Below, in pieces: positions 44,235-53,734 of a DNA stretch of 64,000 nt. This stretch comes from Rs1 sp038900335 (GTDB lineage: Bacteria > Pseudomonadota > Gammaproteobacteria > Pseudomonadales > Balneatricaceae), in NCBI GenBank assembly GCA_038900335.1, contig JBBMRB010000001.1, positions 124,001 to 188,000 on the forward strand, written 5' to 3'. Under the pieces are notes generated by a model that worked only from the letters and a program-made list of their open reading frames with translations, did no database searches and had not been told where the DNA came from. Every line of letters starts with the position of its first letter. Position 1 is the stretch's first letter. The translations under genes were made by a program, and so were the position numbers.

Positions 44235-45632
44235 ATGAGTAATGAAAACAGTGCACAGATTAATACACAATCACAGATGAGCGAGATAGGCTCACCTGAA
44301 CAGCTAAGAGACCCTAATTATTTGCCGCCATTAGCGGTATCAATTCCCCTTGGAATTCAGCACGTACTCGCTATGTTTGTATCCAATGTGACACCTGCCA
44401 TTATTATTGCTGGTGCCGCGGGTTTTGGTTTTGGATCAAATTCTGCAGATTTTCCATCAATGATTTATATGATGCAAATGTGTATGTTGCTAGCAGGTGT
44501 GACCACGCTATTACAGACTATAGGTATGGGGCCTATTGGCGCTAGATTACCAATAGTGCAGGGCACCAGTTTTGCATTTATCCCTATTATAGTGCCACTA
44601 GTGGCAGGCAAAGGTATTGATGCCATGGCTGCAGTGACAGGGGGCATATTAATAGGTGGCTTGCTACAAGCTTGTCTAGCGCCTTTTATTGGTCGTTTAC
44701 GTTTTGCATTGCCACCATTAGTGACCGGTTTAATCGTGACCATGATTGGCTTCTCATTGCTTAAAGTCGGTATTCAATATGCAGCAGGTGGTGTGCCCGC
44801 TATCGGTACACAAGAGTTTGGCTCACTACAAAACTGGGCCGTGGCCTCAGTCGTGATAATCGTCACATTAGCTTTGAAGTTCTACACCAAAGGTGTGCTC
44901 TCAGTTGCATCTATATTACTGGGCTTAGTCGCCGGCTATTTTGTCGCTTTTTTAATGGGTATGGTCAGTTTTGATAGCATTGCTAAAGCGGCGCCTTTTG
45001 CACTACCTAAAATATTCCCTTTTGGCATTGAGTTCAGTGTTTCTGCTATTATCGGTATCACTATGATGTCATTTATTTCCGCTATTGAAACAGTCGGTGA
45101 TGTCTCGGGTATCACTAAAGGTGGCGCAAACAGGGAAGCCACTGATAAAGAAATGCAAGGGGCGACTTATGCCGATGGTTTAGGGTCTGCTTTTTCTAGT
45201 ATTTTTGGTGGTTTACCAAACACATCGTTTTCACAAAACGTTGGTCTTATTGCGATGACAGGTGTAATGAGCCGTCATGTTGCTACCATTGGCGCACTAT
45301 TTTTGATCATTTGTGGCTTCGTGCCTAAGGTAGCTGCACTAATATCCACCGTGCCGATTGAGGTATTAGGTGGCGGTGTTATCATTATGTTTGGGATGGT
45401 GACATCAGCAGGTGTTAAAATGCTCTCGGATGTAAACTGGTGTAGCCGTAATATGATCATCTTTGCGGTATCTATATCACTAGGGTTGGGCTTTATGTTG
45501 GAGCCCGCAGCTTTACAGCATTTACCTGATACTGTGAAAGCATTGATGTCGACAGGTTTATTGCCAGCAGCTTTCTTTGCTATCGTGCTTAATTTAGTGA
45601 TTCCTGAGGACATTAACGACATTGCTAAATAA
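44235..45632 (+). CDS. NCS2-family purine (urate/xanthine) permease
   Basis: 465 aa, about 14 hydrophobic segments. The nucleobase-cation symporter-2 signatures are present: QHVLAMFVSNVTPAIIIAGA, LPIVQGTSFAFIPII and the Q/E-N-x-G motif region (SQNVGLIAMTGVMSRHV). Proton-driven uptake of urate or xanthine is likely from its place in the urate cluster. AAGGAAGGT precedes the ATG. A bidirectional terminator follows. Confidence 0.92.
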   Translation: MSNENSAQINTQSQMSEIGSPEQLRDPNYLPPLAVSIPLGIQHVLAMFVSNVTPAIIIAGAAGFGFGSNSADFPSMIYMMQMCMLLAGVTTLLQTIGMGPIGARLPIVQGTSFAFIPIIVPLVAGKGIDAMAAVTGGILIGGLLQACLAPFIGRLRFALPPLVTGLIVTMIGFSLLKVGIQYAAGGVPAIGTQEFGSLQNWAVASVVIIVTLALKFYTKGVLSVASILLGLVAGYFVAFLMGMVSFDSIAKAAPFALPKIFPFGIEFSVSAIIGITMMSFISAIETVGDVSGITKGGANREATDKEMQGATYADGLGSAFSSIFGGLPNTSFSQNVGLIAMTGVMSRHVATIGALFLIICGFVPKVAALISTVPIEVLGGGVIIMFGMVTSAGVKMLSDVNWCSRNMIIFAVSISLGLGFMLEPAALQHLPDTVKALMSTGLLPAAFFAIVLNLVIPEDINDIAK

Positions 45633-45670
45633 TCGGTTAAGCCTTATTTAGGATGGATAGTGAGACAAAA

Positions 45671-45698
45671 AAAAGCCAGATCATATGATCTGGCTTTT
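45671..45698. terminator. Bidirectional terminator between the permease gene and icd
   Basis: AAAAGCCAGATCAT followed directly by its exact reverse complement: a 28-base perfect palindrome with A and T runs on both sides, placed between two convergent genes. Confidence 0.92.
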
Positions 45699-45715
45699 CT
45701 GTGCGTATTTGCTAA

Positions 45716-47935
45716 TTATGCAAACGCAGCGTTTAGTGTCGCACTAGGGCGCATAATGGCTTCTATCTTGCTTGGAGTTGCATGATAGTAGCCATCAAGT
45801 CCTGCAGGGCTGCCTTGAACAACGGTTAGCTCTTCGATGATTTTAGCTTCATTAGCGCCAAGCGTTTTCGCTAATTCAGTAAATTTTTGTGCTAGCGCAG
45901 TATCTTCAGTTTGAGCACTTAGTTCTTGCGCCCAATACATGCACAGGTAGAAATGACTACCTCTGTTATCTAGCTCACCAGTTTTACGTGAAGGTGATTT
46001 GTTTTCATCTAATAGTTTTTCAGTTGCAAGATCAAGTGTCTTAGCAAGGATAGCCGCTTGTGGATTAGTGTGCTTAATATCCATGTCTTCAAGTGAAACC
46101 GCTAACGCCATGAACTCACCTAGTGAATCCCAACGTAAATGGTTTTCTTGTGCGACTTGTTGTACGTGTTTAGGTGCAGAACCGCCAGCGCCTGTTTCAT
46201 ACATGCCGCCGCCTTTTAACATAGGCACGATAGATAGCATTTTAGCAGACGTGCCTAATTCCATAATAGGGAATAAGTCAGTTAGGTAATCACGTAATAC
46301 GTTACCAGTGACAGAAATAGTATCTTGGCCACGTTTTTGACGCTCAAGAGTGTAGCGCATTGATTCTTGGTAACCCTTGATGTAGATCTCAAGGCCTGTT
46401 GTATCGTGATCTTTTAGATACTTTTCAACTTTTAGGATCATTTGAGCATCGTGAGCACGTTCATCATCTAACCAGAAAACAGCAGGTGTGTTTGTTTGAC
46501 GCGCACGGTTAACAGCAAGTTTAACCCAATCTTTAACAGACTCATCTTTAGTTTGACAAGCTCTCCAGATATCACCAGCTTCAACAGCATGTTCCATTAG
46601 TACTGTGCCATCTTCAGCAACAACACGCATAGTACCAGCTTCGCTCATTTCGAATGTTTTATCATGCGATCCGTATTCTTCAGCTTTTTTAGCCATTAAA
46701 CCAACGTTAGGTACAGTACCTAGAGTGGTAGGATCAAATGCGCCGTTAGTTTTACAGAAGTTAATCACTTCTTGGTAAATACGTGCATAAGTACTTTCTG
46801 GCATCACAGCTTTAGCATCTGCAGCTTTACCGTCAGCGCCCCACATTTTGCCGCCATTACGAATCATCGCAGGCATAGATGCATCGACAATAACGTCACT
46901 TGGTACGTGTAGGTTAGTAATACCTTTATCTGAATCTACCATCGCAATCTTAGGACGCGAGTCATAACATGCTTGGATATCAGCTTCAATTTCTTTGCGT
47001 TGGGCTTCTGGCAAGCTAGCGATTTTTTCGATAACACTACCAAAACCGTTGTTTGGGTTAACGCCTAGCTCTTTAAATAACTGACCGTGTTTAGCAAAAA
47101 GGTCTTTAAAGAAAACAGTCACAGCGTGGCCGAAAACGATAGGGTGAGACACTTTCATCATGGTCGCTTTAACATGTAGTGACCACATTACATTGTTGTC
47201 TTTACATTCTTGTAAGCTTACTTCGAAAAAGTCACGTAGTGCTTGTACGCTCATGCGCATGCTTTCTAGTACTTCGCCTTCTTCTAGGTTTAAGCTCTTT
47301 TTGAGCTCAACTTGACCGCTAGGAGAAACAAACTCAATACGTACTTTACCAGCAGCAGGCATTGTTAGAGATTGCTCACTACTAAAGAAATCGCCATCGC
47401 GCATATAGTCAGCGTGTGATTGTGACATCTTGTTCCAAGTACCCATTGAATGTGGGAACTTGCGAACGAATGCTTTAACAGCAGGTGGTGCACGACGGTC
47501 AGAGTTGCCTTCACGCAATACCGGGTTTACAGCACTACCGAGTGTTTTAGCATAGCGCGCTGCGATATCACGCTCTTCATCTGAATTAGGTGCTTCAGGT
47601 AATGAGGGAACAGCAAAGCCTTGTGATTGTAGTTCTTTAATACATTCTTTTAACTGTGGGATAGATGCGCTAATGTTTGGAAGCTTAATGATGTTAGCAG
47701 CAGGGTCTTGGGTTAATTCACCTAAAAATTTCAAACCGTCTTCCACTTTTTGATCGTCGGTTAAGTTTTCAGGAAAAGTAGATAAAATGCGACTTGCTAG
47801 GGAAATATCGCTTAACTGAACATCAATACCTGCAGCAGAAGTAAACTTTTTTATAAGTGGTAAAAGTGAATAGGTTGCAAGTGCTGGTGCTTCATCGGTT
47901 AGCGTGTAATATATAGTGCTGTTATTAGCTGTCAT
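45716..47935 (-). CDS. icd: NADP-dependent isocitrate dehydrogenase, monomeric type
   Basis: 739 aa TCA-cycle enzyme of the monomeric (type II) class, twice the length of the dimeric enzyme. Signatures include YYTLTDEAPALATYSLLPLI at the N-terminus, NGFGSVIEKIASLPEAQ, WFL-type FWLDDERAHDAQMILKVEKYL and ETGAGGSAPKHVQQ. It converts isocitrate to 2-oxoglutarate with NADPH formation. Single gene sharing a terminator with the purine permease gene. Confidence 0.96.
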   Translation of the reverse strand: MTANNSTIYYTLTDEAPALATYSLLPLIKKFTSAAGIDVQLSDISLASRILSTFPENLTDDQKVEDGLKFLGELTQDPAANIIKLPNISASIPQLKECIKELQSQGFAVPSLPEAPNSDEERDIAARYAKTLGSAVNPVLREGNSDRRAPPAVKAFVRKFPHSMGTWNKMSQSHADYMRDGDFFSSEQSLTMPAAGKVRIEFVSPSGQVELKKSLNLEEGEVLESMRMSVQALRDFFEVSLQECKDNNVMWSLHVKATMMKVSHPIVFGHAVTVFFKDLFAKHGQLFKELGVNPNNGFGSVIEKIASLPEAQRKEIEADIQACYDSRPKIAMVDSDKGITNLHVPSDVIVDASMPAMIRNGGKMWGADGKAADAKAVMPESTYARIYQEVINFCKTNGAFDPTTLGTVPNVGLMAKKAEEYGSHDKTFEMSEAGTMRVVAEDGTVLMEHAVEAGDIWRACQTKDESVKDWVKLAVNRARQTNTPAVFWLDDERAHDAQMILKVEKYLKDHDTTGLEIYIKGYQESMRYTLERQKRGQDTISVTGNVLRDYLTDLFPIMELGTSAKMLSIVPMLKGGGMYETGAGGSAPKHVQQVAQENHLRWDSLGEFMALAVSLEDMDIKHTNPQAAILAKTLDLATEKLLDENKSPSRKTGELDNRGSHFYLCMYWAQELSAQTEDTALAQKFTELAKTLGANEAKIIEELTVVQGSPAGLDGYYHATPSKIEAIMRPSATLNAAFA

Positions 47936-48612
47936 AGAGACCCCAAAAAATTAGAAGGTAAGCCAGAGGTTGGACTTTTTAATGGATTAAAAAATCAAAC
48001 CCCGCATATGATTTTGCGTCGGTAATTATACTAGCAAATTTGGTAATAAGCTTAAAAAATCAACCGAAATACTACTATTGTCGTAGTGAAAACGGGCGGT
48101 ATTATGGCAGATTTGTAACAAAATTACAAAGATTGTCGACAATATATTGTGTGGCGGACTCTCAATATGTGCAAATTTAACGTGCAGCCATGATCAAAGT
48201 TTAGCGGTAAACAGCCCGTTTTCAGTACGTTTGCTAGTGTTAGGGTTGGCGTTTTTTATGGTAATAACCGCTAACAGCTGAGTATCTTATTTAAATAGTT
48301 TAGTTAAAATGCATATTTGTCACATCTTTTCAGTGTTTGTCGCTCATATGGGGGCTACATTTTGCTACAACAGTGCTATAATTCGCCGTTTGTCCTTACG
48401 TAAAATCAAAAGGCTCATTTTTAGATGATAAAATACTGTTTTGTCATTAAAGCTTCATGCGATAGGCAGTGATTATTTGTCATAATTCGCCATGTAGGTT
48501 GTATTAAAGAGTTGTTGGTCAATATCGTTATTGCAGCACTGCGTATGGACTCGCGATAATCTGTATTAGCAGATTAAATGTTTAAACTTAAATTATCAAT
48601 TGGTGTATTACC
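47936..48612. other. Long divergent intergenic region, icd/ybiT
   Basis: 677 bases without a credible gene on either strand. It must carry promoters in both directions. A TATAAT at 48377-48382 is a possible -10 for ybiT, but the -35 is poor. No RNA or operator recognised. Confidence 0.35.
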
Positions 48613-50199
48613 TTGCTCGTATCTTCAAATCTTAGTATTCAATTTGGTGCCAAACCCCTGTTCGAAAATGTCTCTGTTAAATTCGGTGATGGCAACCGCT
48701 ATGGTCTAATCGGCGCCAATGGCTGCGGAAAATCGACACTTATGAAAATTCTAGGCGGCGACCTAGACCCATCGACAGGTAATATATCAACAGACCCAAT
48801 GGAGCGCATTGGTAAACTAAAGCAAGATCAGTTTGCCTTTGAAGCTAATACGGTTATCGATACCGTCATTATGGGCCACACTGAATTGTGGAAAGTAAAG
48901 CAAGAGCGCGATGCGATTTACGCAAACCCTGAAATGAGCGAAGAAGATGGCATTCGCGTTGCCGATTTAGAAGGCGAATTCGCCGAGCTAGATGGTTATA
49001 CCTCAGAGTCCCGCGCAGGCGAGTTATTGCTAGGTGTTGGTATCCCGATGGAGCAACACTTTGGTTTAATGAGTGAGGTGGCACCGGGTTGGAAACTGCG
49101 AGTATTACTGGCGCAAGTGTTGTTTTCAAACCCCGATATCATGTTATTAGATGAGCCAACCAACAACTTGGACATCAATACTATCCGCTGGTTAGAGAGC
49201 GTGCTGAACGAGCGCAACTGCACCATGATCATCATCTCTCATGACCGTCACTTTTTAAACAGTGTCTGTACCCACATGGCTGATTTGGATTATGGCGAAT
49301 TACGCGTCTACCCAGGTAACTACGATGAATATATGACAGCCGCTACAATGAAACAAGAGCAGCTGCAAACAGATAACGCCAAGAAAAAAGCACAGATCAA
49401 CGAGCTTAAAGCCTTTGTTAGCCGTTTCTCAGCGAATGCCTCTAAATCAAAACAAGCGACATCAAGAGCGAAGCAGATCGATAAGATCGAATTAGCTGAA
49501 ATTAAACCATCGAGTCGTCAAAACCCATTCATCCGTTTTGAGCAAGAGAAAAAACTTCACCGTTTAGCGTTAGAAGTTGAAGGTTTGAGCAAAACATTTG
49601 ATAGCACCTTATTTGAAAAACTCGACCTAATGATTGAAGTCGGTGAGCGCGTGGCTATTATTGGGCCAAACGGTAGTGGTAAAACCTCATTACTAAGATG
49701 TTTACAAGGCGATTTAGAGCCGACATCTGGTGTCGTTAAATGGTCAGAAAATGCTGACATAGGTTATTACGCACAGGATCATGCATCAGATTTCGAAGAG
49801 CCAAAAAGCCTGCTAGAGTGGATGGGTGATTGGGGCCAAGAGGGCGATGACGAGCAAGTGATTCGCGGAACACTGGGGCGTTTGTTGTTCTCGCAAAAAG
49901 ATATCGACAAATCAGTTAAAGTGATTTCAGGTGGTGAGCAGGGCAGAATGCTGTTCGGTAAAATCATGCTAGGCAAGCACAACGTGCTATTAATGGATGA
50001 GCCGACCAACCATTTAGATATGGAGTCAATTGAATCATTAAACCTAGCGCTTGATAACTATAAAGGCACATTGATTTTTGTCAGCCATGACCGTGAATTT
50101 GTATCCTCTTTAGCTACGCGAGTGATCGAGCTAACGGATCAGGGCTTAGTTGACTTTAAAGGTGGTTATGAAGAATACCTTAGCAGCCAGGCCAGCTAA
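48613..50199 (+). CDS. ybiT: ABC-F ATPase YbiT
   Basis: 528 aa soluble protein with two ABC domains and no membrane part, closely similar to E. coli YbiT. It starts at TTG with LVSSNLSIQFGAKPLFENVSVKFG. Walker A sites are GANGCGKST (34-42) and GPNGSGKTS. Signatures are VAPGWKLRVLLAQ and SGGEQGRMLFGK, and Walker B is LLLDEPTNNLD / LLMDEPTNHLD. The ABC-F linker lies at ~245-310 (AKKKAQINELKAF…). ABC-F proteins act on the ribosome E site during stalled translation. Possibly co-transcribed with ylqF, 42 bases on. Confidence 0.95.
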   Translation: MLVSSNLSIQFGAKPLFENVSVKFGDGNRYGLIGANGCGKSTLMKILGGDLDPSTGNISTDPMERIGKLKQDQFAFEANTVIDTVIMGHTELWKVKQERDAIYANPEMSEEDGIRVADLEGEFAELDGYTSESRAGELLLGVGIPMEQHFGLMSEVAPGWKLRVLLAQVLFSNPDIMLLDEPTNNLDINTIRWLESVLNERNCTMIIISHDRHFLNSVCTHMADLDYGELRVYPGNYDEYMTAATMKQEQLQTDNAKKKAQINELKAFVSRFSANASKSKQATSRAKQIDKIELAEIKPSSRQNPFIRFEQEKKLHRLALEVEGLSKTFDSTLFEKLDLMIEVGERVAIIGPNGSGKTSLLRCLQGDLEPTSGVVKWSENADIGYYAQDHASDFEEPKSLLEWMGDWGQEGDDEQVIRGTLGRLLFSQKDIDKSVKVISGGEQGRMLFGKIMLGKHNVLLMDEPTNHLDMESIESLNLALDNYKGTLIFVSHDREFVSSLATRVIELTDQGLVDFKGGYEEYLSSQAS

Positions 50200-50241
50200 G
50201 ATCGTGATCACTAAGTAGACACCAGACAATGGATAAATAAG

Positions 50242-51285
50242 ATGCACATAAACTGGTTCCCGGGCCATATGAACAAGGCCCGTAACGAAATTGCTGAAGT
50301 AATGAATGAAGTCGACGTGGTGATTGAAGTACTCGACTCACGCCTGCCGATGTCAAGTCAAAACCCGATGATCAAAGACCTGCGTAATGATACGCCGGTG
50401 TTAAAATTGCTTAATAAACAAGATTTGGCCGACCCACAATTCACCCAAGAGTGGGTTGAGTATTTTAATAGCCAAGACAATATTAAAGCGATTGCGATTG
50501 ATATCAACCAGAAAAAATTGATAGCGAGCATCCCAGAGCTTGCTAAAAATATGGCGCCGATACGTATCCGCAATGATCGCCCTGTACGGGTGATGATTAT
50601 GGGTATTCCCAATGTTGGCAAATCGACCATGATAAATGCCTTGGTCGGGCGTAAAATTGCCAAGGTTGGCAATGAGCCTGCGGTAACAAAAACGCAAACG
50701 CGCTATACCTTAAAAAATGGTTTAGTGCTCTCTGATACCCCAGGTATGTTGTGGCCAAAAATTGAAGATTACGACTCTGGTTACCGCTTGGCGACCAGTG
50801 GCGCTATTCGCGATACCGCATTAGAATATGAAAGCGTGGCACTATATGCTGCGCAGTTCATGATGAATGAATATCCCCAGCGTATGTTAGAGCGTTATAA
50901 ATTAGACGCTTTACCTGCAACGGATCGTGAAATGCTAAGAATCATTGGCAGTAAGCGCGGCGGCTTGCGTGCCGGTGGTGTTATCGATATGCATAAAGCG
51001 GCTGAAGTGATGATCCATGATATTCGCGGCGGTAAATTAGGTTTAATCACTTATGAAACCGTGGCCCAGTGGCAAGTCAAATTCGAAGAGGCGAGACAGC
51101 GCCTACTTGATGAGCGCTTAGAATACGAAAAAGAAATGGCTGCAAAACAGCAAATCGAACTAGAGAGAATGGCTCGCGATGCCCAGCGTCAAGCATACAA
51201 AGAACAAAATGCGATAGACGATGAGCAGCGAGAGCGTGCAGAGAACGAATCAAAAGCAAATGCTTTTAAAGTAGATAATCCATAA
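50242..51285 (+). CDS. ylqF: Ribosome biogenesis GTPase YlqF/RbgA
   Basis: 347 aa circularly permuted GTPase: G4 NKQD (58-61) precedes G1 GIPNVGKS (121-128) and G3 DTPG (165-168). N-terminal INWFPGHMNKA is the family start. Members help assemble the 50S subunit. The last ~70 residues are a charged helix (EYEKEMAAKQQIELERMARDAQRQ), longer than in Bacillus RbgA and possibly an rRNA-binding tail. Confidence 0.93.
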   Translation: MHINWFPGHMNKARNEIAEVMNEVDVVIEVLDSRLPMSSQNPMIKDLRNDTPVLKLLNKQDLADPQFTQEWVEYFNSQDNIKAIAIDINQKKLIASIPELAKNMAPIRIRNDRPVRVMIMGIPNVGKSTMINALVGRKIAKVGNEPAVTKTQTRYTLKNGLVLSDTPGMLWPKIEDYDSGYRLATSGAIRDTALEYESVALYAAQFMMNEYPQRMLERYKLDALPATDREMLRIIGSKRGGLRAGGVIDMHKAAEVMIHDIRGGKLGLITYETVAQWQVKFEEARQRLLDERLEYEKEMAAKQQIELERMARDAQRQAYKEQNAIDDEQRERAENESKANAFKVDNP

Positions 51286-51359
51286 TCAATTATTTACTTT
51301 ATCAGTACATGTTAAATAATTGTTTTTAATAGTAATATTTTATGTAAGAGGTGACCTTA

Positions 51360-51626
51360 ATGTCACGTAGTAAGAAAAAACGCACAGGTTTAATGTTTGT
51401 ATTAGAACGTAAGCCAAGCAAAAGAGAATTTCTAGAAGACCCGCAAAGCAAAGAGAGCCGTAAGAAAAAAGCACTCGCGGACAAGAAAAAACCGAAATCG
51501 GTTTATCAAAAAAACCTTGAACAAAAGAAAAGCAGCGCACAAGCCGGCAACTTACAACAGCCAGTGGGTGGGCGTTTAGCCGCTAAAATCAAAAAGCTAA
51601 ACAATCAGAAAAGCACTGCACAATAA
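51360..51626 (+). CDS. Small lysine-rich protein
   Basis: 88 aa from ATG 51360 (GAGGTG 6 bases upstream); the GTG at 51351 is part of that ribosome site. Strongly basic, with runs SRSKKKR, SRKKKALADKKKPKS and KIKKLNNQK and almost no hydrophobic core, so probably disordered and nucleic-acid or ribosome associated. No family recognised; YihI-like proteins have a comparable composition. Its stop codon directly abuts the next start codon (TAA-ATG), so it is coupled to the glycosylase gene. Confidence 0.75.
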   Translation: MSRSKKKRTGLMFVLERKPSKREFLEDPQSKESRKKKALADKKKPKSVYQKNLEQKKSSAQAGNLQQPVGGRLAAKIKKLNNQKSTAQ

Positions 51627-52307
51627 ATGACCAGCACAGCTAAGCCCGATTTAGTGACGATACGTGCAACGAAACCGATTACACCGATTGATGATGTAAA
51701 CGCAGATTTAGCTGCACTTATTGCTATTGATAGCCGCTTAAAAGCTGTGTTAGATAAAGTCGTTGAAGTAGCGCTGCGCCTGCAGCCCTCAGGCTTTGCT
51801 GGCATTGCACATATTGTTGTTGGCCAGCTGTTATCAGTGGCTAGCGCCAGGGCAATTTCAAGCAGATTAAACGCCTTAGTCACGCCACTCACTGCTAGCG
51901 AATTTTTACGAGTTGATGACAGCGCGCTGTTAAAGTGTGGTTTATCAAACGCTAAATTGCGAACTTTAACAGGCCTAGCACAAGCACAGGTAGCAGGGCA
52001 GCTCGACTTTAATCATTTGGCGCAATTATCTGTCACTGATGCCACCGCTGAGCTTTGCCAATATAAAGGCATAGGGCCATGGACAGCACAAGTGTATTTA
52101 TTATTTTGTGTTGGTCATCGTGATATATTTCCCGCTGGGGATCTAGCGTTACAAAAAGCAGTTGCTCATGCCTTTGATTTAGACTCAAAACCTGATGCCA
52201 AAGCGCTAGCACAAATTGCCAGCCAATGGTCGCCATACCAAGGCAGTGCCGCACGCTTATTTTGGGCTTACTTTGCTTATTTGAAGCAGCGCGAAGGTGT
52301 TATTTAA
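51627..52307 (+). CDS. DNA-3-methyladenine glycosylase, AlkA-like (HhH-GPD)
   Basis: 226 aa base-excision repair enzyme. The helix-hairpin-helix is GIGPWTA (148-154), and the catalytic aspartate is D172 in DIFPAGDLALQ. It removes alkylated bases. It lacks the N-terminal domain of E. coli AlkA, as do the short AlkA-like enzymes. Starts immediately after the preceding stop codon. Confidence 0.9.
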   Translation: MTSTAKPDLVTIRATKPITPIDDVNADLAALIAIDSRLKAVLDKVVEVALRLQPSGFAGIAHIVVGQLLSVASARAISSRLNALVTPLTASEFLRVDDSALLKCGLSNAKLRTLTGLAQAQVAGQLDFNHLAQLSVTDATAELCQYKGIGPWTAQVYLLFCVGHRDIFPAGDLALQKAVAHAFDLDSKPDAKALAQIASQWSPYQGSAARLFWAYFAYLKQREGVI

Positions 52308-52441
52308 CGCATTTGTCGCAGATATTAGTGCCTAATGCTCAAGCTCATTGCTTTGTTAACGGCGCCCATAATTTAAGCTGTTAATCTAAGCTCTTTAATC
52401 TTAATTACTCAAACTATCAATTTAATCATACAGAGATAACA

Positions 52442-53641
52442 ATGAAACATTACGACGCAATCATTATCGGTGCCGGTGCATCGGGTTTATACTGCGCTAT
52501 ACATGCGGGCTATCGTGGTAAATCGGTATTGGTTATAGAGCACAGCAAACGTGTGGGCCGTAAAATTTTGATGTCTGGCGGCGGTCGCTGTAACTTCACT
52601 AATTTACACAACAGCACCAAGAATTTTATCTCTGATAACAGCCATTTTTGTAAATCGGCACTGAGCCGCTTTAGTGTACAAACCTTTATTGACCAAGTTG
52701 AGCGCCATGACATAGCCTACCATGAAAAAACCTTAGGCCAATTATTCTGTGATGATAGCAGCCGTAAAATACTGGCTATGCTAATGACAGAGATTGAATG
52801 GGCAGGGGTTGAAGTTGCCACATCAACTAGCGTTGAAAGCATAACCAAAACGGCAAAAGGCTTTAACCTACAAACCAATCAAGCACAGCTACAAGCCACA
52901 TCAGTCGTTATCGCAAGCGGTGGCTTATCGATCCCTAATGGCGGTGCCTCACCTTTTGCCTACAACATTGCAAAACAGTTTGATATTAAGGTCACACCAC
53001 TGCGTGCTGCGCTAGTGCCGTTCACACTCCCCCCTGAGAGCTTAAAGTTCTTAAAGCCATTATCAGGTGTTTCCCATTTTGTTAGCGTTACAACCCAAGA
53101 TGGCACCTGCTTTACTGAAGCCATGCTATTTACCCATCGCGGTTTAAGCGGCCCGGTAATGCTACAAGCCTCATCTTATTGGAAAAGCGGCGAGAAAATC
53201 AGCATAGATTTATTCCCAAATCAAAACTGCTTAGATTGGCTAAAAGCACAGCGTGATGAAAAACCAAAATCAGAACTGCAAAGCGTATTGGCCCACCACC
53301 TAACCAAACGCCTAGCACAAACCTTATTAGAGTTTTGGCAGTTAGAGGGCTTTGATTTTAGCGGCGCACTAGGGCAGATGAAGCAGGAAAAACTCGAACA
53401 GATCGCTACACAATTAAGTCACTGGAAAATCCAACCGGGCGGCACTGAGGGCTATCGTACTGCAGAAGTCACCTTAGGCGGCATTGATACTAACGAAGTA
53501 TCCTCTAAAACCTTTGAAGCGAATAAAGTACCAGGCTTATATTTTATCGGCGAAAGCCTAGATGTCACAGGGCACTTAGGTGGCCATAACTTCCAGTGGG
53601 CCTGGGCGAGTGGGTTTTGTGCAGCGGGATTTGTGGGTTGA
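52442..53641 (+). CDS. HI0933/YhiN-family flavoprotein
   Basis: 399 aa NAD(P)/FAD-dependent oxidoreductase-like protein. The FAD-binding GxGxxG is in IIGAGASGLYCAIHAG, followed by GRKILMSGGGRCNFTN, characteristic of HI0933 proteins, VIASGGLSIPNGGASPFAY, and the C-terminal ESLDVTGHLGGHNFQWAWASG. Physiological reaction unknown. A gene-dense housekeeping stretch ends here; the repeat array begins directly after its stop codon. Confidence 0.92.
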   Translation: MKHYDAIIIGAGASGLYCAIHAGYRGKSVLVIEHSKRVGRKILMSGGGRCNFTNLHNSTKNFISDNSHFCKSALSRFSVQTFIDQVERHDIAYHEKTLGQLFCDDSSRKILAMLMTEIEWAGVEVATSTSVESITKTAKGFNLQTNQAQLQATSVVIASGGLSIPNGGASPFAYNIAKQFDIKVTPLRAALVPFTLPPESLKFLKPLSGVSHFVSVTTQDGTCFTEAMLFTHRGLSGPVMLQASSYWKSGEKISIDLFPNQNCLDWLKAQRDEKPKSELQSVLAHHLTKRLAQTLLEFWQLEGFDFSGALGQMKQEKLEQIATQLSHWKIQPGGTEGYRTAEVTLGGIDTNEVSSKTFEANKVPGLYFIGESLDVTGHLGGHNFQWAWASGFCAAGFVG

Positions 53642-53734
53642 TGTGCAGTTATATTCTTGTATTTCTTTTGATGCAGAGGGATGCAGTGATAGGGCGTCAA
53701 AGCGCTTATGAGATTTAAAGTCAAAAGAATTAAC